Origin: Lysobacter sp. 5GHs7-4 | GTDB taxonomy: Bacteria; Pseudomonadota; Gammaproteobacteria; Xanthomonadales; Xanthomonadaceae | Direction of reading: 5' to 3' | NCBI RefSeq assembly: GCF_021284765.1 | Contig: NZ_CP089924.1 | Span: forward strand, 434,001-498,000 | Length of the DNA: 64,000 nucleotides | In this document: positions 55,353 through 64,000 of the stretch, one piece after another | Numbering within the stretch: the first letter of the stretch is position 1 | How the letters are laid out: each line of letters begins with the position of its first letter | The notes under the pieces: model-generated | The model's database searches: none | What the model was told of the DNA's origin: nothing | What the model saw: only the letters and a program-made list of their open reading frames with translations | Program-made: the position numbers and the translations under genes

Positions 55353-58091
55353 ATGAAAGTTCGCAAGACCATTCTGTCCGTCAGTATCGTCGCGGCCCTC
55401 GGCTTTGCCGGTCAGGCCGTGGCGCAGGACGCCGCACCCGCTACGCCGGACGCCAAGGACCTGGACACCATCGTCGTCAAGGGCATCCGCGGCGCGATCG
55501 AGCAGTCGCTGGACACCAAGCGCGACGACGTCACCCGCGTCGAAGTCATCACCTCCGAAGACATCGGCAAGATGCCGGACAAGAACGTCGCCGACTCGCT
55601 CGCGCGCGTACCCGGCGTCAACATCTCGGCGGCCAGCGCCAACGAAGGCGCGTTCGACGAGAACGACCGCGTGTCCATGCGCGGCACCAGCCCCAGCTTC
55701 ACCCAGACCCTGATCGACGGCCACAACATCGCCACCGGCGACTGGTTCGTGCTCAACCAGACCGGCACGGTGGGCCGCAGCGTGAGCTACTCGCTGCTGC
55801 CGGCGGAACTGGTCGACAAGGTGATCGTGCGCAAGTCGTCCGAGGCCAAGCTGGTCGAAGGCGGCGCGGTCGGTAGTGTCGACATCGTCACCCGCAACCC
55901 GCTCAACTTCGAGAAGGGGTTCAGCATCTTCGGCTCGGTCGGCGGCGTGTACGCCGAGCAACCGAGCAAGACCGATCCGCAGATCTCGGTGCTGGGCAAC
56001 TGGAAGAATGAGGACGGCAGCTTCGGCATCACCGTGCAGGCCTTCAGCGAAGAGCGTCATCTGCGCCGCGACGGCCAGGAGTTGCTCGGCTACGAGGCTA
56101 TCGGCCCCAACACCGCCGCCGGCGTCGCCCATCCGGATTTGGTCGGCGTGTTCTTCCCGACCCTCCTGGGCTCGGCGCTGTTCGAGCAGGAACGCAAGCG
56201 CACCGGCGGCATGTTCACGGCACAGTGGAAGCCGGCCGACAACTTCGAACTGGAAGCCAATTACTTCCGCTCGGATATGAAGGCCGACAACTACAACCGC
56301 AACTACATGATCTGGGGCAGCCGCATCATTAACGGTACCTCCGGAACCAACGGCCAGGTGCCGCTGCCGGGCTACGTGGTGCGCAACAACACCCTGGTCT
56401 CGGCCAACTTCGCGCCGACTCCAGGTGCCAACCCGTCCAACGCTTTCGGCATCTACGATCAGATCTCGCGTCCGGGCGCCAAGTCCAGCACCGAGTTCTT
56501 CAGCCTGGAAGGCAAGTGGGACGTCAGTGACAAGCTGCGTCTATCGGCCCAGGCCGGCACCTCCGAAGGCCACGGCGAAACCCCGGTGCAGGACGTGGCC
56601 GAGTGGGACGTGGGCCTCAACAGCGGCGGCGGTTGGGGCATCAACGGCATCGGCGCGGCCGACTGGCATCTGGGCAACGCCAACACGGGCGCGCCTGGCA
56701 TTCCCAACACCGACTATCGCCTGGATTGGATCTTCGGTTTCCAGGACATCGATGTGGAGGACAAGGAAGACTGGGGCCAGATCGACGGCACCTACTTCTT
56801 CGACGGCGGCCTGGTCAGCTCGATCGACTTCGGCGTGCGCCACGCGCAGCACGAGCGCAACCTCGACCAGGTCACCGCGCAGGGCCCGAACTTCGCCCTG
56901 CCGCAGGACCCGTTCAATCCGGCCAACTGGCCACAGGGCTTCAGCAACTACCCGGGCGATTTCGCCAACGGCATCGGCGGCAACTTCCCGCGCAACATCT
57001 GGTACTTCTCGCCTGAAAGTCTTGCCGCGTTCAACCGTCTGGCCAACCGCGATCCGGTTTCGCGTTTCTACTTCCTCGGGGCCTACGGCCTGGAAGAGCA
57101 AAGCACCGCCGCTTACGGCCAGCTCAACTTCCAGGGTGAGCGCTGGACGGCCAACGTCGGCCTGCGTTACGTGGAGACCAAGGAGGAGGTCACCAACTAT
57201 GTCCAGGCGACCAATCCCAACGCTCCCGGCGTGATCACGACTTCGGCCTTTGGCCCCTACCAGGTCGAAGTCACCAAGAACACGTACAAGGACTGGCTGC
57301 CGAGCGCGAACCTCAAGCTCGACATCACCGACGACGTGGTCCTGCGCCTGGCGGCTTCGCGCACCCTGACCCGACCGGACTTCTCGGCCATCGCGGGCGC
57401 GGTCTCGCTGCTTCCGCCGTCCGCGGCCGGTGGCGTCGGCAACGGCACCGGCGGCAACCCGAACCTCGCCCCGATCCTGTCGACCAACCTCGACGCGACC
57501 GTGGAGTGGTACTACGGCGAGCGCGCGCTGTTCTCCTTCGGCGTGTTCAGCATGAACATCGACAACTACGTCTCGCTGGCCAATGTGCGTCGTCAGTACC
57601 TCACGATCGACGCGTTGCGACCCAACGGCGTCCTGGTCGATTACGACGTCACTATCCCGGTCAACTCCGGTGCCAAGGTCAACGGTTTCGAGCTGGCGTG
57701 GGAAGGCCCGATCGGCGACTACTTCGGCGCGTTCGCGAACTACACTTATGCCGAGGCTGACACCGACGACGGCACGCCGATGCTGGGCACGTCCGAGAAC
57801 ACCTACAACGTCGGCCTGTGGTTCGAGAACGATCGCTTCAATGCGCGCGTCAACTACACCTACCGCTCCGAGTTCTACAGCGGCCTGGATCGCAACTCGG
57901 CCTTCTATCAGGACGAAATCGACACCGTGTCGGCCTCGTTCGGTTACAAGATCAACGACCACATGGCCTTGAGCCTGGATGCGATGAACCTCAACAACCC
58001 CAAGACTACGTACTACGCTACGAAGGACCGTCCGCGCTCGGTCTACGAGAACGGCCGCCAGTACTATCTGAACTTCCGCTTCAACTACTGA
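55353..58091 (+). CDS. TonB-dependent outer-membrane receptor (chitooligosaccharide uptake likely)
   Basis: A 912-residue outer-membrane protein with signal peptide (cleavage after AVA, residue 24), a TonB-box-like DTIVVKGIR (38-46), a plug domain (about 60-175, with MPDKNVADSLARVPGV and RVSMRGTSP) and a 22-strand barrel ending in aromatic FRFNY. It is of the large carbohydrate-type receptors common in Xanthomonadaceae. Its position between the sugar kinase and the hexosaminidase points to chitin oligomers or other GlcNAc glycans. GAGGGAGAG precedes the ATG and a terminator follows at 58235. Confidence 0.93.
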   Translation: MKVRKTILSVSIVAALGFAGQAVAQDAAPATPDAKDLDTIVVKGIRGAIEQSLDTKRDDVTRVEVITSEDIGKMPDKNVADSLARVPGVNISAASANEGAFDENDRVSMRGTSPSFTQTLIDGHNIATGDWFVLNQTGTVGRSVSYSLLPAELVDKVIVRKSSEAKLVEGGAVGSVDIVTRNPLNFEKGFSIFGSVGGVYAEQPSKTDPQISVLGNWKNEDGSFGITVQAFSEERHLRRDGQELLGYEAIGPNTAAGVAHPDLVGVFFPTLLGSALFEQERKRTGGMFTAQWKPADNFELEANYFRSDMKADNYNRNYMIWGSRIINGTSGTNGQVPLPGYVVRNNTLVSANFAPTPGANPSNAFGIYDQISRPGAKSSTEFFSLEGKWDVSDKLRLSAQAGTSEGHGETPVQDVAEWDVGLNSGGGWGINGIGAADWHLGNANTGAPGIPNTDYRLDWIFGFQDIDVEDKEDWGQIDGTYFFDGGLVSSIDFGVRHAQHERNLDQVTAQGPNFALPQDPFNPANWPQGFSNYPGDFANGIGGNFPRNIWYFSPESLAAFNRLANRDPVSRFYFLGAYGLEEQSTAAYGQLNFQGERWTANVGLRYVETKEEVTNYVQATNPNAPGVITTSAFGPYQVEVTKNTYKDWLPSANLKLDITDDVVLRLAASRTLTRPDFSAIAGAVSLLPPSAAGGVGNGTGGNPNLAPILSTNLDATVEWYYGERALFSFGVFSMNIDNYVSLANVRRQYLTIDALRPNGVLVDYDVTIPVNSGAKVNGFELAWEGPIGDYFGAFANYTYAEADTDDGTPMLGTSENTYNVGLWFENDRFNARVNYTYRSEFYSGLDRNSAFYQDEIDTVSASFGYKINDHMALSLDAMNLNNPKTTYYATKDRPRSVYENGRQYYLNFRFNY

Positions 58092-58234
58092 GGCGGATGG
58101 GGGCGGTAAGCGCCGTACCGTCGTCGGGCCCCGGTCTGGCGATGGTGCGGTTCGCCGTTGGCTCACCGCACCCCATGGTTCGACGGCATTCGGCCCGACG
58201 CAAGGCGGGCCGGACGCGCATAGCTGCGACAGCG

Positions 58235-58261
58235 GGCCCGGTTATGCCGGGCCTTGTTGTT
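58235..58261 (+). terminator. Rho-independent terminator after the TonB receptor
   Basis: GGCCCGG (58235-58241), loop TTATG, CCGGGCC (58247-58253) followed by TTGTTGTT. The 220-bp spacer also has a family D-like palindrome at about 58095-58185. Confidence 0.65.
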
Positions 58262-58311
58262 GTAAGAGTGGCGGTTTGAAATTCCGGACGGGCACGACCT
58301 TGGGGGGAGCG

Positions 58312-60693
58312 ATGAGCAGCAAACGCATGGGGGCGGCGCTGGCCGCGGTAGTGACGCTGACGCTGGTGTTGCCGGCCTGCCAGCGCGGCGGCCAGGAGGC
58401 GACGACCGAAATGCCGGCCGCGCAGGCCTCGCAGCGCACGCCGGTGATTCCGCTGCCGGCCAAGGTGCTCGCGCGCGAAGGCCGCTTCGTGCTCGATGCG
58501 GCCACGCGCCTGCAGGCCGCCGGCGGCAACGCCGACGCGGCGCGGATCGCGCGAGACTTCGCCGCGCGCGTGCAGCGCATGCGCGGTTTCGCGCCCAACG
58601 TGGACGCCAGCGGTGCGGCCCAGGGCGAGGCCCAGGCCACGGTGGTGTTCGCGATCGACAAGCAGGCCGCGTTGCCCAGCGACGAGGCCTACACGCTGGA
58701 GATCGGCCCCGAAGGCGCGCGCATCGAAGCGCGCGCGCCGGCCGGTCTGTTCTATGGCGCGGTGACGCTGTGGCAGTTGGCCACCGCCGACGGTGCGCGC
58801 GGCGCGGCGACCATCGCCGCGCAACGCATCGAGGACGCGCCGCGCTTCGGCTGGCGCGGCCTGATGCTGGATTCGGCGCGGCATTTCCAGAGCGTCGAGC
58901 AGGTCAAGGCGTTGATCGACCAGATGGCGCTGCACAAGCTCAACACCTTCCACTGGCATCTCACCGACGACCAGGGTTGGCGGATCGAGATCAAGAAGTA
59001 TCCCAAGCTCACGCAAGTCGGCAGCTGCCGCATCCCGGCCGGCGCGTCCGGTCACGACCCGGCCACCGGCGCGCCGATCCCGTACTGCGGCTATTACACC
59101 CAGGACCAGATCCGCGACGTGGTGCGCTACGCCGCCGAGCGTTACGTGACCATCGTGCCGGAGATCGAAATGCCCGGCCACGCCCAGGCCGCGATCGCCG
59201 CCTATCCCGAGTTGGGCGTGAGCGACGTGCTCAAGGCGCCGCCGCCGGTGTCGCCGGACTGGGGCGTGCACACCTATCTGTTCAACACCCAGGACAGCAC
59301 CTTCGTGTTCCTGGAGGACGTGCTGGCCGAAGTCACCGCGCTGTTCCCCGGCCGCTACATCCACATCGGCGGCGACGAGGCGGCCAAGGACCAGTGGCAG
59401 GCCTCGCCCAGCATCCAGGCGCAGAAGGCCGCGTTGGGGCTGAAGGACGAGATGGCGATGCAGAGCTGGTTCGTGGCGCGCATCGAGAAGTACCTGGGCA
59501 GCCACAACCGCAGCCTGATCGGCTGGGACGAGATCCTCGAAGGCGGCTTGCCGCCGCGCGCGACGGTGATGTCCTGGCGCGGCATCAAGGGCGCGGTCGA
59601 AGCCGCGCGTTCGGGCCACGACGTGGTGCTGGCGCCGGCGCCGGACCTGTATTTCGATCACGTGCAAAGCGACAACGACGACGAGGCCACCGGCCGCATG
59701 GCGGCGATGACGCTCAAGTCCGTGTACGGCTTCGAACCGGTGCCGGCCGAACTCACGCCCGAGCAGGGCAAGCACGTGCTGGGCGCGCAGGCCAATCTGT
59801 GGACCGAGCACAAGCGCACCTTCGAGGCCGTCGAGCGCGCCTACTTCCCGCGTACCGCGGCGCTGGCTGAGGCGGTGTGGTCGCCCAAGGGCGCGCGCGA
59901 TTGGGACGGCTTCCTGCGCCGCCTGGTGCCGCAGATGGCGCGCTATCAGGCGCAGAACGTGCAGGCCTCCGACGCCGCTTTCGCGGTGCGTTTCCAGGTC
60001 GAGCGCGACGGTCAGGGCCAGCCGCAGCTGAAGTTGTCCAATCAGGTCGGTTTCGGCCAGATCCGCTACCTGGAAGGCAAGGGCGAGGTGAACGCGCAAT
60101 CGGCCGCCTACGCCGGGCCGCTGGCGCTGCGTCCGCCGACCGTGTTCCAGGCCGCGACCTACGTCGACGGCCGCGCGCTGTCGGCGCCGCGCCGGTACGC
60201 GCCGGCCGATCTGGCCGCGCTCACGCAGCGCACCGGCAACCGCCTGCGCCAATGCCAGGGCGGCCTGAACCTGCGCATGGAAGACGATGCGCCGGCCGAC
60301 GGCATCGGCGGCCGCTCGCCGCGCGCGGTGTTGCTGGCCGACGTGTTCGATCCGTGCTGGATCTACGAAGGCGCGGCGCTGGATCAGGTCGGCGCGATCG
60401 AAGTGCGGGTCGGGCAGGTGCCGTTCAACTACCAGCTGTGGCACGACACGCCCAAGGTGGTCACGCGCGCCGCCAACGGCGCCGAGGGCGCGCTGGAAGT
60501 GCGCGCCGACCACTGCCAGGGCGCGCTGGTGGCGACCCTGCCGCTGGGCTCGGCGCGCCGCACCGCCGGTCTCACCACGCTGCGCGCCAAGCTCGTCCCG
60601 ACCGCGGGCACCCACGACCTGTGCCTGGTCTTCGCCAGCGGCAGCCACGACCCATTGTGGGCGATCGAGCGCGTGACCCTGCAGCCGCGTTAA
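58312..60693 (+). CDS. Beta-N-acetylhexosaminidase (GH20), lipoprotein
   Basis: A 793-residue predicted lipoprotein (lipobox LPAC, Cys23) that removes terminal GlcNAc from chitooligosaccharides or glycans, probably in the periplasm or at the outer membrane. The GH20b N-terminal domain spans about 50-170; the catalytic barrel carries FHWHLTDDQGWRIEIK and the catalytic pair Asp355-Glu356 in HIGGDEAA; further barrel residues include DEILEGG. A C-terminal beta domain of about 180 residues follows. The start at 58312 has GGGGGGAG upstream; the frame begins earlier at a TTG that I reject. Confidence 0.95.
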   Translation: MSSKRMGAALAAVVTLTLVLPACQRGGQEATTEMPAAQASQRTPVIPLPAKVLAREGRFVLDAATRLQAAGGNADAARIARDFAARVQRMRGFAPNVDASGAAQGEAQATVVFAIDKQAALPSDEAYTLEIGPEGARIEARAPAGLFYGAVTLWQLATADGARGAATIAAQRIEDAPRFGWRGLMLDSARHFQSVEQVKALIDQMALHKLNTFHWHLTDDQGWRIEIKKYPKLTQVGSCRIPAGASGHDPATGAPIPYCGYYTQDQIRDVVRYAAERYVTIVPEIEMPGHAQAAIAAYPELGVSDVLKAPPPVSPDWGVHTYLFNTQDSTFVFLEDVLAEVTALFPGRYIHIGGDEAAKDQWQASPSIQAQKAALGLKDEMAMQSWFVARIEKYLGSHNRSLIGWDEILEGGLPPRATVMSWRGIKGAVEAARSGHDVVLAPAPDLYFDHVQSDNDDEATGRMAAMTLKSVYGFEPVPAELTPEQGKHVLGAQANLWTEHKRTFEAVERAYFPRTAALAEAVWSPKGARDWDGFLRRLVPQMARYQAQNVQASDAAFAVRFQVERDGQGQPQLKLSNQVGFGQIRYLEGKGEVNAQSAAYAGPLALRPPTVFQAATYVDGRALSAPRRYAPADLAALTQRTGNRLRQCQGGLNLRMEDDAPADGIGGRSPRAVLLADVFDPCWIYEGAALDQVGAIEVRVGQVPFNYQLWHDTPKVVTRAANGAEGALEVRADHCQGALVATLPLGSARRTAGLTTLRAKLVPTAGTHDLCLVFASGSHDPLWAIERVTLQPR

Positions 60694-60704
60694 GCCACGC
60701 CAGG

Positions 60705-60730
60705 CAGGCCCCGGCGCGCGCCGGGGCCTG
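60705..60730 (+). terminator. Perfect palindrome after the hexosaminidase gene
   Basis: A 26-bp perfect palindrome (CAGGCCCCGGC arm) begins 12 bp after the stop. The transcript would form a very stable hairpin, but the T run is missing, so it may be a rho-dependent end or mRNA stabiliser. Confidence 0.5.
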
Positions 60731-60824
60731 AAACAGCACGATTCAACGCAGAAACCGTGATCGACAGCCCGCTCCGGACCCCGCTCGGGTTAGCATGTAG
60801 GGGTATCAGGGGGATCCATCGATC

Positions 60825-61466
60825 ATGCGTATTCGTAGTCTGTTGTTGACGGCCGTGCTGGCCGTGTCCGGAACCGCCGCGGCCCAGACCGCCACGCCGC
60901 AGCTGCCCAAGCCCGCCGAGTTCTACTTCGACGCCGACGCCAACACCGCCAAGCCGGTGATCGTGGTGCGCGAGACCGGCGAGGTGGCGATGCAGAAGCT
61001 CAGCCGCATCCTCGAGCGCAAGGCCGGCGCCGACGCCGAAGCCGCGCAGCTCGCGCACCTGGCGATGGAAGCCGGCCGCGTCGACCTGGGCCGTCAGCTG
61101 TACGCGCGCGCGCTGTCCGGCCTGGACGCCACCGACGGCATCTGGCGTTCGGTGGTGTGGAACTACGGCTGGGATCTGTACCGCGCCGGCGACGACAAGG
61201 GCGCGTTCGAACAGTGGCGCACGCTGCACGCCTCGCGCGGCGTCACCGCCAGCTGGATGCCGCCGACCTTCGCCCTGGTGCTGTGGTCGATGGGCCGCAA
61301 GGACGAAGCCGTGCAGTGGTACGCCGCCGCCGTGCGCACCGAGCCGATGCAGTGGAACAGCAGCGCCCAGTACGCGCGCCTGCTGCCGACCTGGACCGAG
61401 GACGAGCGCAAGACCCTGGCGGAAGTGCAGGCGGCTTGGGCGGCGAATCCGCCGAAGTGGCCGTGA
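60825..61466 (+). CDS. Exported TPR-like protein, unknown function
   Basis: A 213-residue protein with a signal peptide (cleavage after AAA, residue 20). The mature part has paired helices with TPR-like spacing (LAHLAMEAGRVDLGRQLYARAL, WNYGWDLYRAGDDKGAFEQW, LVLWSMGRKDEAVQWYAAAV, each near 34 residues). TAGCAT at 60791 may be its -10 box. It could be a periplasmic scaffold; there is no clear link with the hexosaminidase or the RHS locus. Confidence 0.8.
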   Translation: MRIRSLLLTAVLAVSGTAAAQTATPQLPKPAEFYFDADANTAKPVIVVRETGEVAMQKLSRILERKAGADAEAAQLAHLAMEAGRVDLGRQLYARALSGLDATDGIWRSVVWNYGWDLYRAGDDKGAFEQWRTLHASRGVTASWMPPTFALVLWSMGRKDEAVQWYAAAVRTEPMQWNSSAQYARLLPTWTEDERKTLAEVQAAWAANPPKWP

Positions 61467-61545
61467 CGATCTGACAACGCATGCTTAAGAATTTTTTATC
61501 AGAAGCAAGTTCTAGATCCGGTCCTCCAGGATGTAATCGAAATAA

Positions 61546-61848
61546 CTAATAGTCTTCTGTGTCTCTCAGATAGACGTAGAGTGCATTGTCGGGTAAGTGC
61601 GCAGCGATCGTTGAAATTATCTCATGCGATATTTTAATGTCCGGGGCAAAATCTGCCATTACCTCCGTTTCAATGATGGAGATTGTTTCAGCATGCTCAT
61701 CTGAAGCGGGCTGATCTAAAAAAAATAATAGCTTAAAGTTTTTATCAGACAATGATTCATAAGCCACAGCCAGCAGCTCAGGAAAAATCTCTCCGAGTAC
61801 TGCGCGCTTTAGGCTTAAGTAAATGTCTGAGTTGATCGTCTGATTCAT
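61546..61848 (-). CDS. Candidate immunity protein of the RHS toxin
   Basis: A 100-residue acidic cytoplasmic protein (MNQTINSDIYLSLKRAVLGE at the start; LFFLDQPASDEHAETISIIETE in the middle). Its ATG overlaps the RHS stop (ATGA, 61848-61845), the classical place for immunity to the toxin tip. Base composition is visibly richer in A and T than in neighbouring genes, as expected for an exchanged toxin/immunity module. I recall similar small proteins beside RHS genes but cannot name the family. Confidence 0.75.
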   Translation of the reverse strand: MNQTINSDIYLSLKRAVLGEIFPELLAVAYESLSDKNFKLLFFLDQPASDEHAETISIIETEVMADFAPDIKISHEIISTIAAHLPDNALYVYLRDTEDY

Positions 61849-64000
61849 TGATCCGGCCTTGATGGGACAATATGTATGCCGTTTTTGCCGTAATGAATAA
61901 TCCCGTTGGTCGTCGGGGTGGCATTGCCGGCTGGATCGACATAGTTACCTATTTCTTCGCCAAAGTTGACGCGTTCTTTCGAGCCGGGACGACCAACTTC
62001 GATCGAATTGATTGACTGGCCCGTTCCAGCGCGCCTGCCGAGCACTTCAGGATCTCCAGTTAGTATGCTTTTGCCCGGTTGATAGTTGTTGTGCCCCATC
62101 TGATGCTTACCTTGTTGGCCCGCATGGATTCTTGGCGATGGACCATGCATTAGTCCCAGCCCGCTGTTTTTTCCGCGGCTCACTGTGGCAAGGACAACAA
62201 CAGTTGCGATTTGAGTGATGTTCTCTTTTGTCAGCTCAGGCTTGGAGGCAAATTGCTTCAGCCCATCCATTATGGCCGCGCCTCGGAGCGCACCGCCACC
62301 CTCGGTGGTCGCGGCACGTTCGCCGCTTTCCCAAACCCGGCGCTGTTCAGGCGTAAGAAACATGCTTGCGCTTCCGCCATATGCAGCTTCCTGTCGGCCG
62401 TCAGGGTCCGTAAATCGATATGGATTGTTTGCGGCGTACTTGTAGCGATTAAAGTTGTTCCCCGTGTTGGCGACGCTCCTGGCCGGGTCGGTGCTCAAGA
62501 ATTTCCCAAGCGTAGAGTCGTAATACCGCTGCTGCATATATGTCAGCCCGGTTGCCCCATCCATCACATGACCGGTGTAACCGATGCCGTCGACCGTTTT
62601 GTTGATCGCACTGCCGTATGGCTCGTAGTTGGTGCGTTCAATAAGCGCGCCACTCGTACTCGTCATTCCTACGGGGCTGCCCAACGCGTCGGTGTGCTGA
62701 TACTTGGTCGCAATGATGGTGTTGCTGGGCCAGTTATGGTCGACCGTAGCGATTGGACTGCCGCCGAGGTAGACGATCTCCTGCGTAGTCTGGACGCCGT
62801 TCGCTTTCAGTAGCGAATTGAACAGGTATTGTCCCGACTGGCCGTACTGATGCCACTGCTGGTCGCCGTTGTCCTTGGCGATCTTGGTGCGGCGGCCGAA
62901 CCCGTCATAGCGATAGTTCTCCTTGCCAGCCACCCAACGCAAGCGATTGCCATAGTCGAAGCCGTACTGCTGGCTGTTCTTGGCGTTGACGTTACCCTGC
63001 AGGTCGTAGCCAAGGGCGGTGATGCTGGCGCCACCGCTGTTCAGGACGTTGGTCAGTTGATTCTTGGCGTTGTACCAGTAGGTGTGCTCACGCACGCCGG
63101 GATGGATGACAGAACGCAGGTTGTCGATCGGGTCGTATGCGTAATCGATCCAGTGGTTGGTGCCGCCGAACATGAGCGAGCCCGCGCGTAATAGGCGGTC
63201 TAGCGCGTCGTATTCCAGGTAGCGATGGAAATTGGCACCTTGAGCGTTGTCGTTGATCTGAGTGGTGTTGCCGTTCTGGTCGTAGGTGTAAGAGAAGCCA
63301 GAGAGCCCACCATCGTTGACTGTCCACGGCAGTTGCCGTGCGTTCTGCCACATCTCATGCACGAGGCCGTTGCCGTAGGTGAATTGCTTGATGGCGCCGT
63401 TGGGGTGATAGCTGACCGCGGAAGCGTACGTGCCGGTCGTGCTGCTGCCTGGTGCGGTGACCACCTTTGTGGCTTGGCCCAGAGCGTTGGGCGCATAGTC
63501 CAGTAGTAGCCCGGTCGGGTAGGACTGCCAGCGTAGATTGCCGTTGATGTCGTACTCGTAGCCTAGGCGCCAACTGTAGGCACCTGGCTCTTCGACATGC
63601 TCGGCCAGCAGCATGCCGCGCTTGTTGTATTCATATCGGTTCACCACCGCCGCGGTGTAGTTCAAACCGTTATAGGTGGTGATCGAAGCCGGTTGGCCGT
63701 CCTTCGTATAAGTCCACGTTTGGTCGCCCAGGCCGTTCGGAAAGCCCATTTGGTACAGGCGGTTCCTGGCGTCGTAACTGCGATTGACGGTCCGGCCGGC
63801 GTTATAGGCGACGGTCTGGTCGCAATGCGTGGCGCTGAGGCCCGACAATCCAGCGGCCGACCAAAGGAGGTTGTCGTTGTAGTCGTAACCCAAGACCGTG
63901 GAGCCGGTTTCAGGCTCATCAGTGCGGCAGACCCGATTGGCGACATCGTAGAAGTACGAGCGCTCGACCTGAATGGCCTGGCTGGCATAAGTACCCGAGC
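61845..64000 (-). CDS. RHS-repeat polymorphic toxin with Ntox50-like tip, C-terminal part
   Basis: The visible 717 residues are the end of an RHS protein; the frame stays open to the window edge, so the 5' part lies outside. Many YD repeats (GYDYNDNLLWS, RYDGFGRR) lead to the RHS core (YDSTLGKFLSTDPARS, NRYKYAANNPYRFTDPDG). After it comes a variable tip of about 200 residues whose last 90 (QQGKHQMGHNNYQPGKSIL, then IIHYGKNGIHIVP) match polymorphic toxin type 50, a predicted RNase. The core is cleaved to release such tips in known RHS systems. The overlapping small gene should be its immunity partner. Confidence 0.88.
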   Translation of the reverse strand, partial: SGTYASQAIQVERSYFYDVANRVCRTDEPETGSTVLGYDYNDNLLWSAAGLSGLSATHCDQTVAYNAGRTVNRSYDARNRLYQMGFPNGLGDQTWTYTKDGQPASITTYNGLNYTAAVVNRYEYNKRGMLLAEHVEEPGAYSWRLGYEYDINGNLRWQSYPTGLLLDYAPNALGQATKVVTAPGSSTTGTYASAVSYHPNGAIKQFTYGNGLVHEMWQNARQLPWTVNDGGLSGFSYTYDQNGNTTQINDNAQGANFHRYLEYDALDRLLRAGSLMFGGTNHWIDYAYDPIDNLRSVIHPGVREHTYWYNAKNQLTNVLNSGGASITALGYDLQGNVNAKNSQQYGFDYGNRLRWVAGKENYRYDGFGRRTKIAKDNGDQQWHQYGQSGQYLFNSLLKANGVQTTQEIVYLGGSPIATVDHNWPSNTIIATKYQHTDALGSPVGMTSTSGALIERTNYEPYGSAINKTVDGIGYTGHVMDGATGLTYMQQRYYDSTLGKFLSTDPARSVANTGNNFNRYKYAANNPYRFTDPDGRQEAAYGGSASMFLTPEQRRVWESGERAATTEGGGALRGAAIMDGLKQFASKPELTKENITQIATVVVLATVSRGKNSGLGLMHGPSPRIHAGQQGKHQMGHNNYQPGKSILTGDPEVLGRRAGTGQSINSIEVGRPGSKERVNFGEEIGNYVDPAGNATPTTNGIIHYGKNGIHIVPSRPDQ

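Noticed and set aside
61845..63893. RHS gene starting at 63893
   Set aside because: That codon is an internal TTG; the frame runs on with RHS-type sequence to the window edge, so the true start lies outside.

Overview
The window is high-GC gammaproteobacterial chromosome, most likely Lysobacter or a close Xanthomonadaceae relative. This is inferred from gene content (an N-acetylglucosamine pathway laid out as in Xanthomonas, TonB receptors, an Entner-Doudoroff cluster) and from several families of short palindromic intergenic repeats. No rRNA, tRNA, phage, IS or CRISPR was found.

Layout. 1-4602: 3' end of an RND efflux operon (pump, SDR enzyme, outer-membrane factor). 5017-9260: three tandem 7TMR-DISM receptors; only the third carries an output domain, a degenerate GGDEF with an intact I-site. 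9348-16224: folE, then convergent gltB-gltD, with REP-type repeats between genes. 16651-20178: MFS transporter, small lipoprotein and 1.9 kb of repeats. 20179-21841: exported guanyl-specific RNase with overlapping barstar, and two I78 inhibitor lipoproteins. 21916-27700: an MrfA/MrfB-like DNA repair pair, a flavoprotein and a DUF938 methyltransferase. 27782-35752: a hipBA operon whose HipB has a long tandem-repeat tail, a serine hydrolase, an M61 peptidase, and a second HipA-family protein (YjjJ). 35976-41431: fused indolepyruvate oxidoreductase, a two-gene unit (cyclic-phosphate receiver plus EF-Tu domain-III-like protein), a lipoprotein and an orphan Imm51-like protein.

41514-60693 is a carbon-use island. 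The operon nagQ-nagBII-nagA faces zwf-pgl-edd-HAD-eda across one control region rich in TGGTAT half-sites. A LacI regulator, a NagP-type transporter, a glucokinase-family kinase, a TonB receptor and a GH20 hexosaminidase follow. Together they would import chitin-derived sugars, phosphorylate and deacetylate them, and feed the Entner-Doudoroff pathway.

61546-64000: the C-terminus of an RHS polymorphic toxin with a type-50 (Ntox50) tip and its overlapping candidate immunity gene. The less usual points are the repeat-bearing HipB, the receiver/EF-Tu-III pair, the GGDEF with lost active site but kept I-site, a 39-codon ORF coupled to the sugar kinase, and three promoters whose -10 box lies exactly 7 nt before the ATG (probable leaderless genes).
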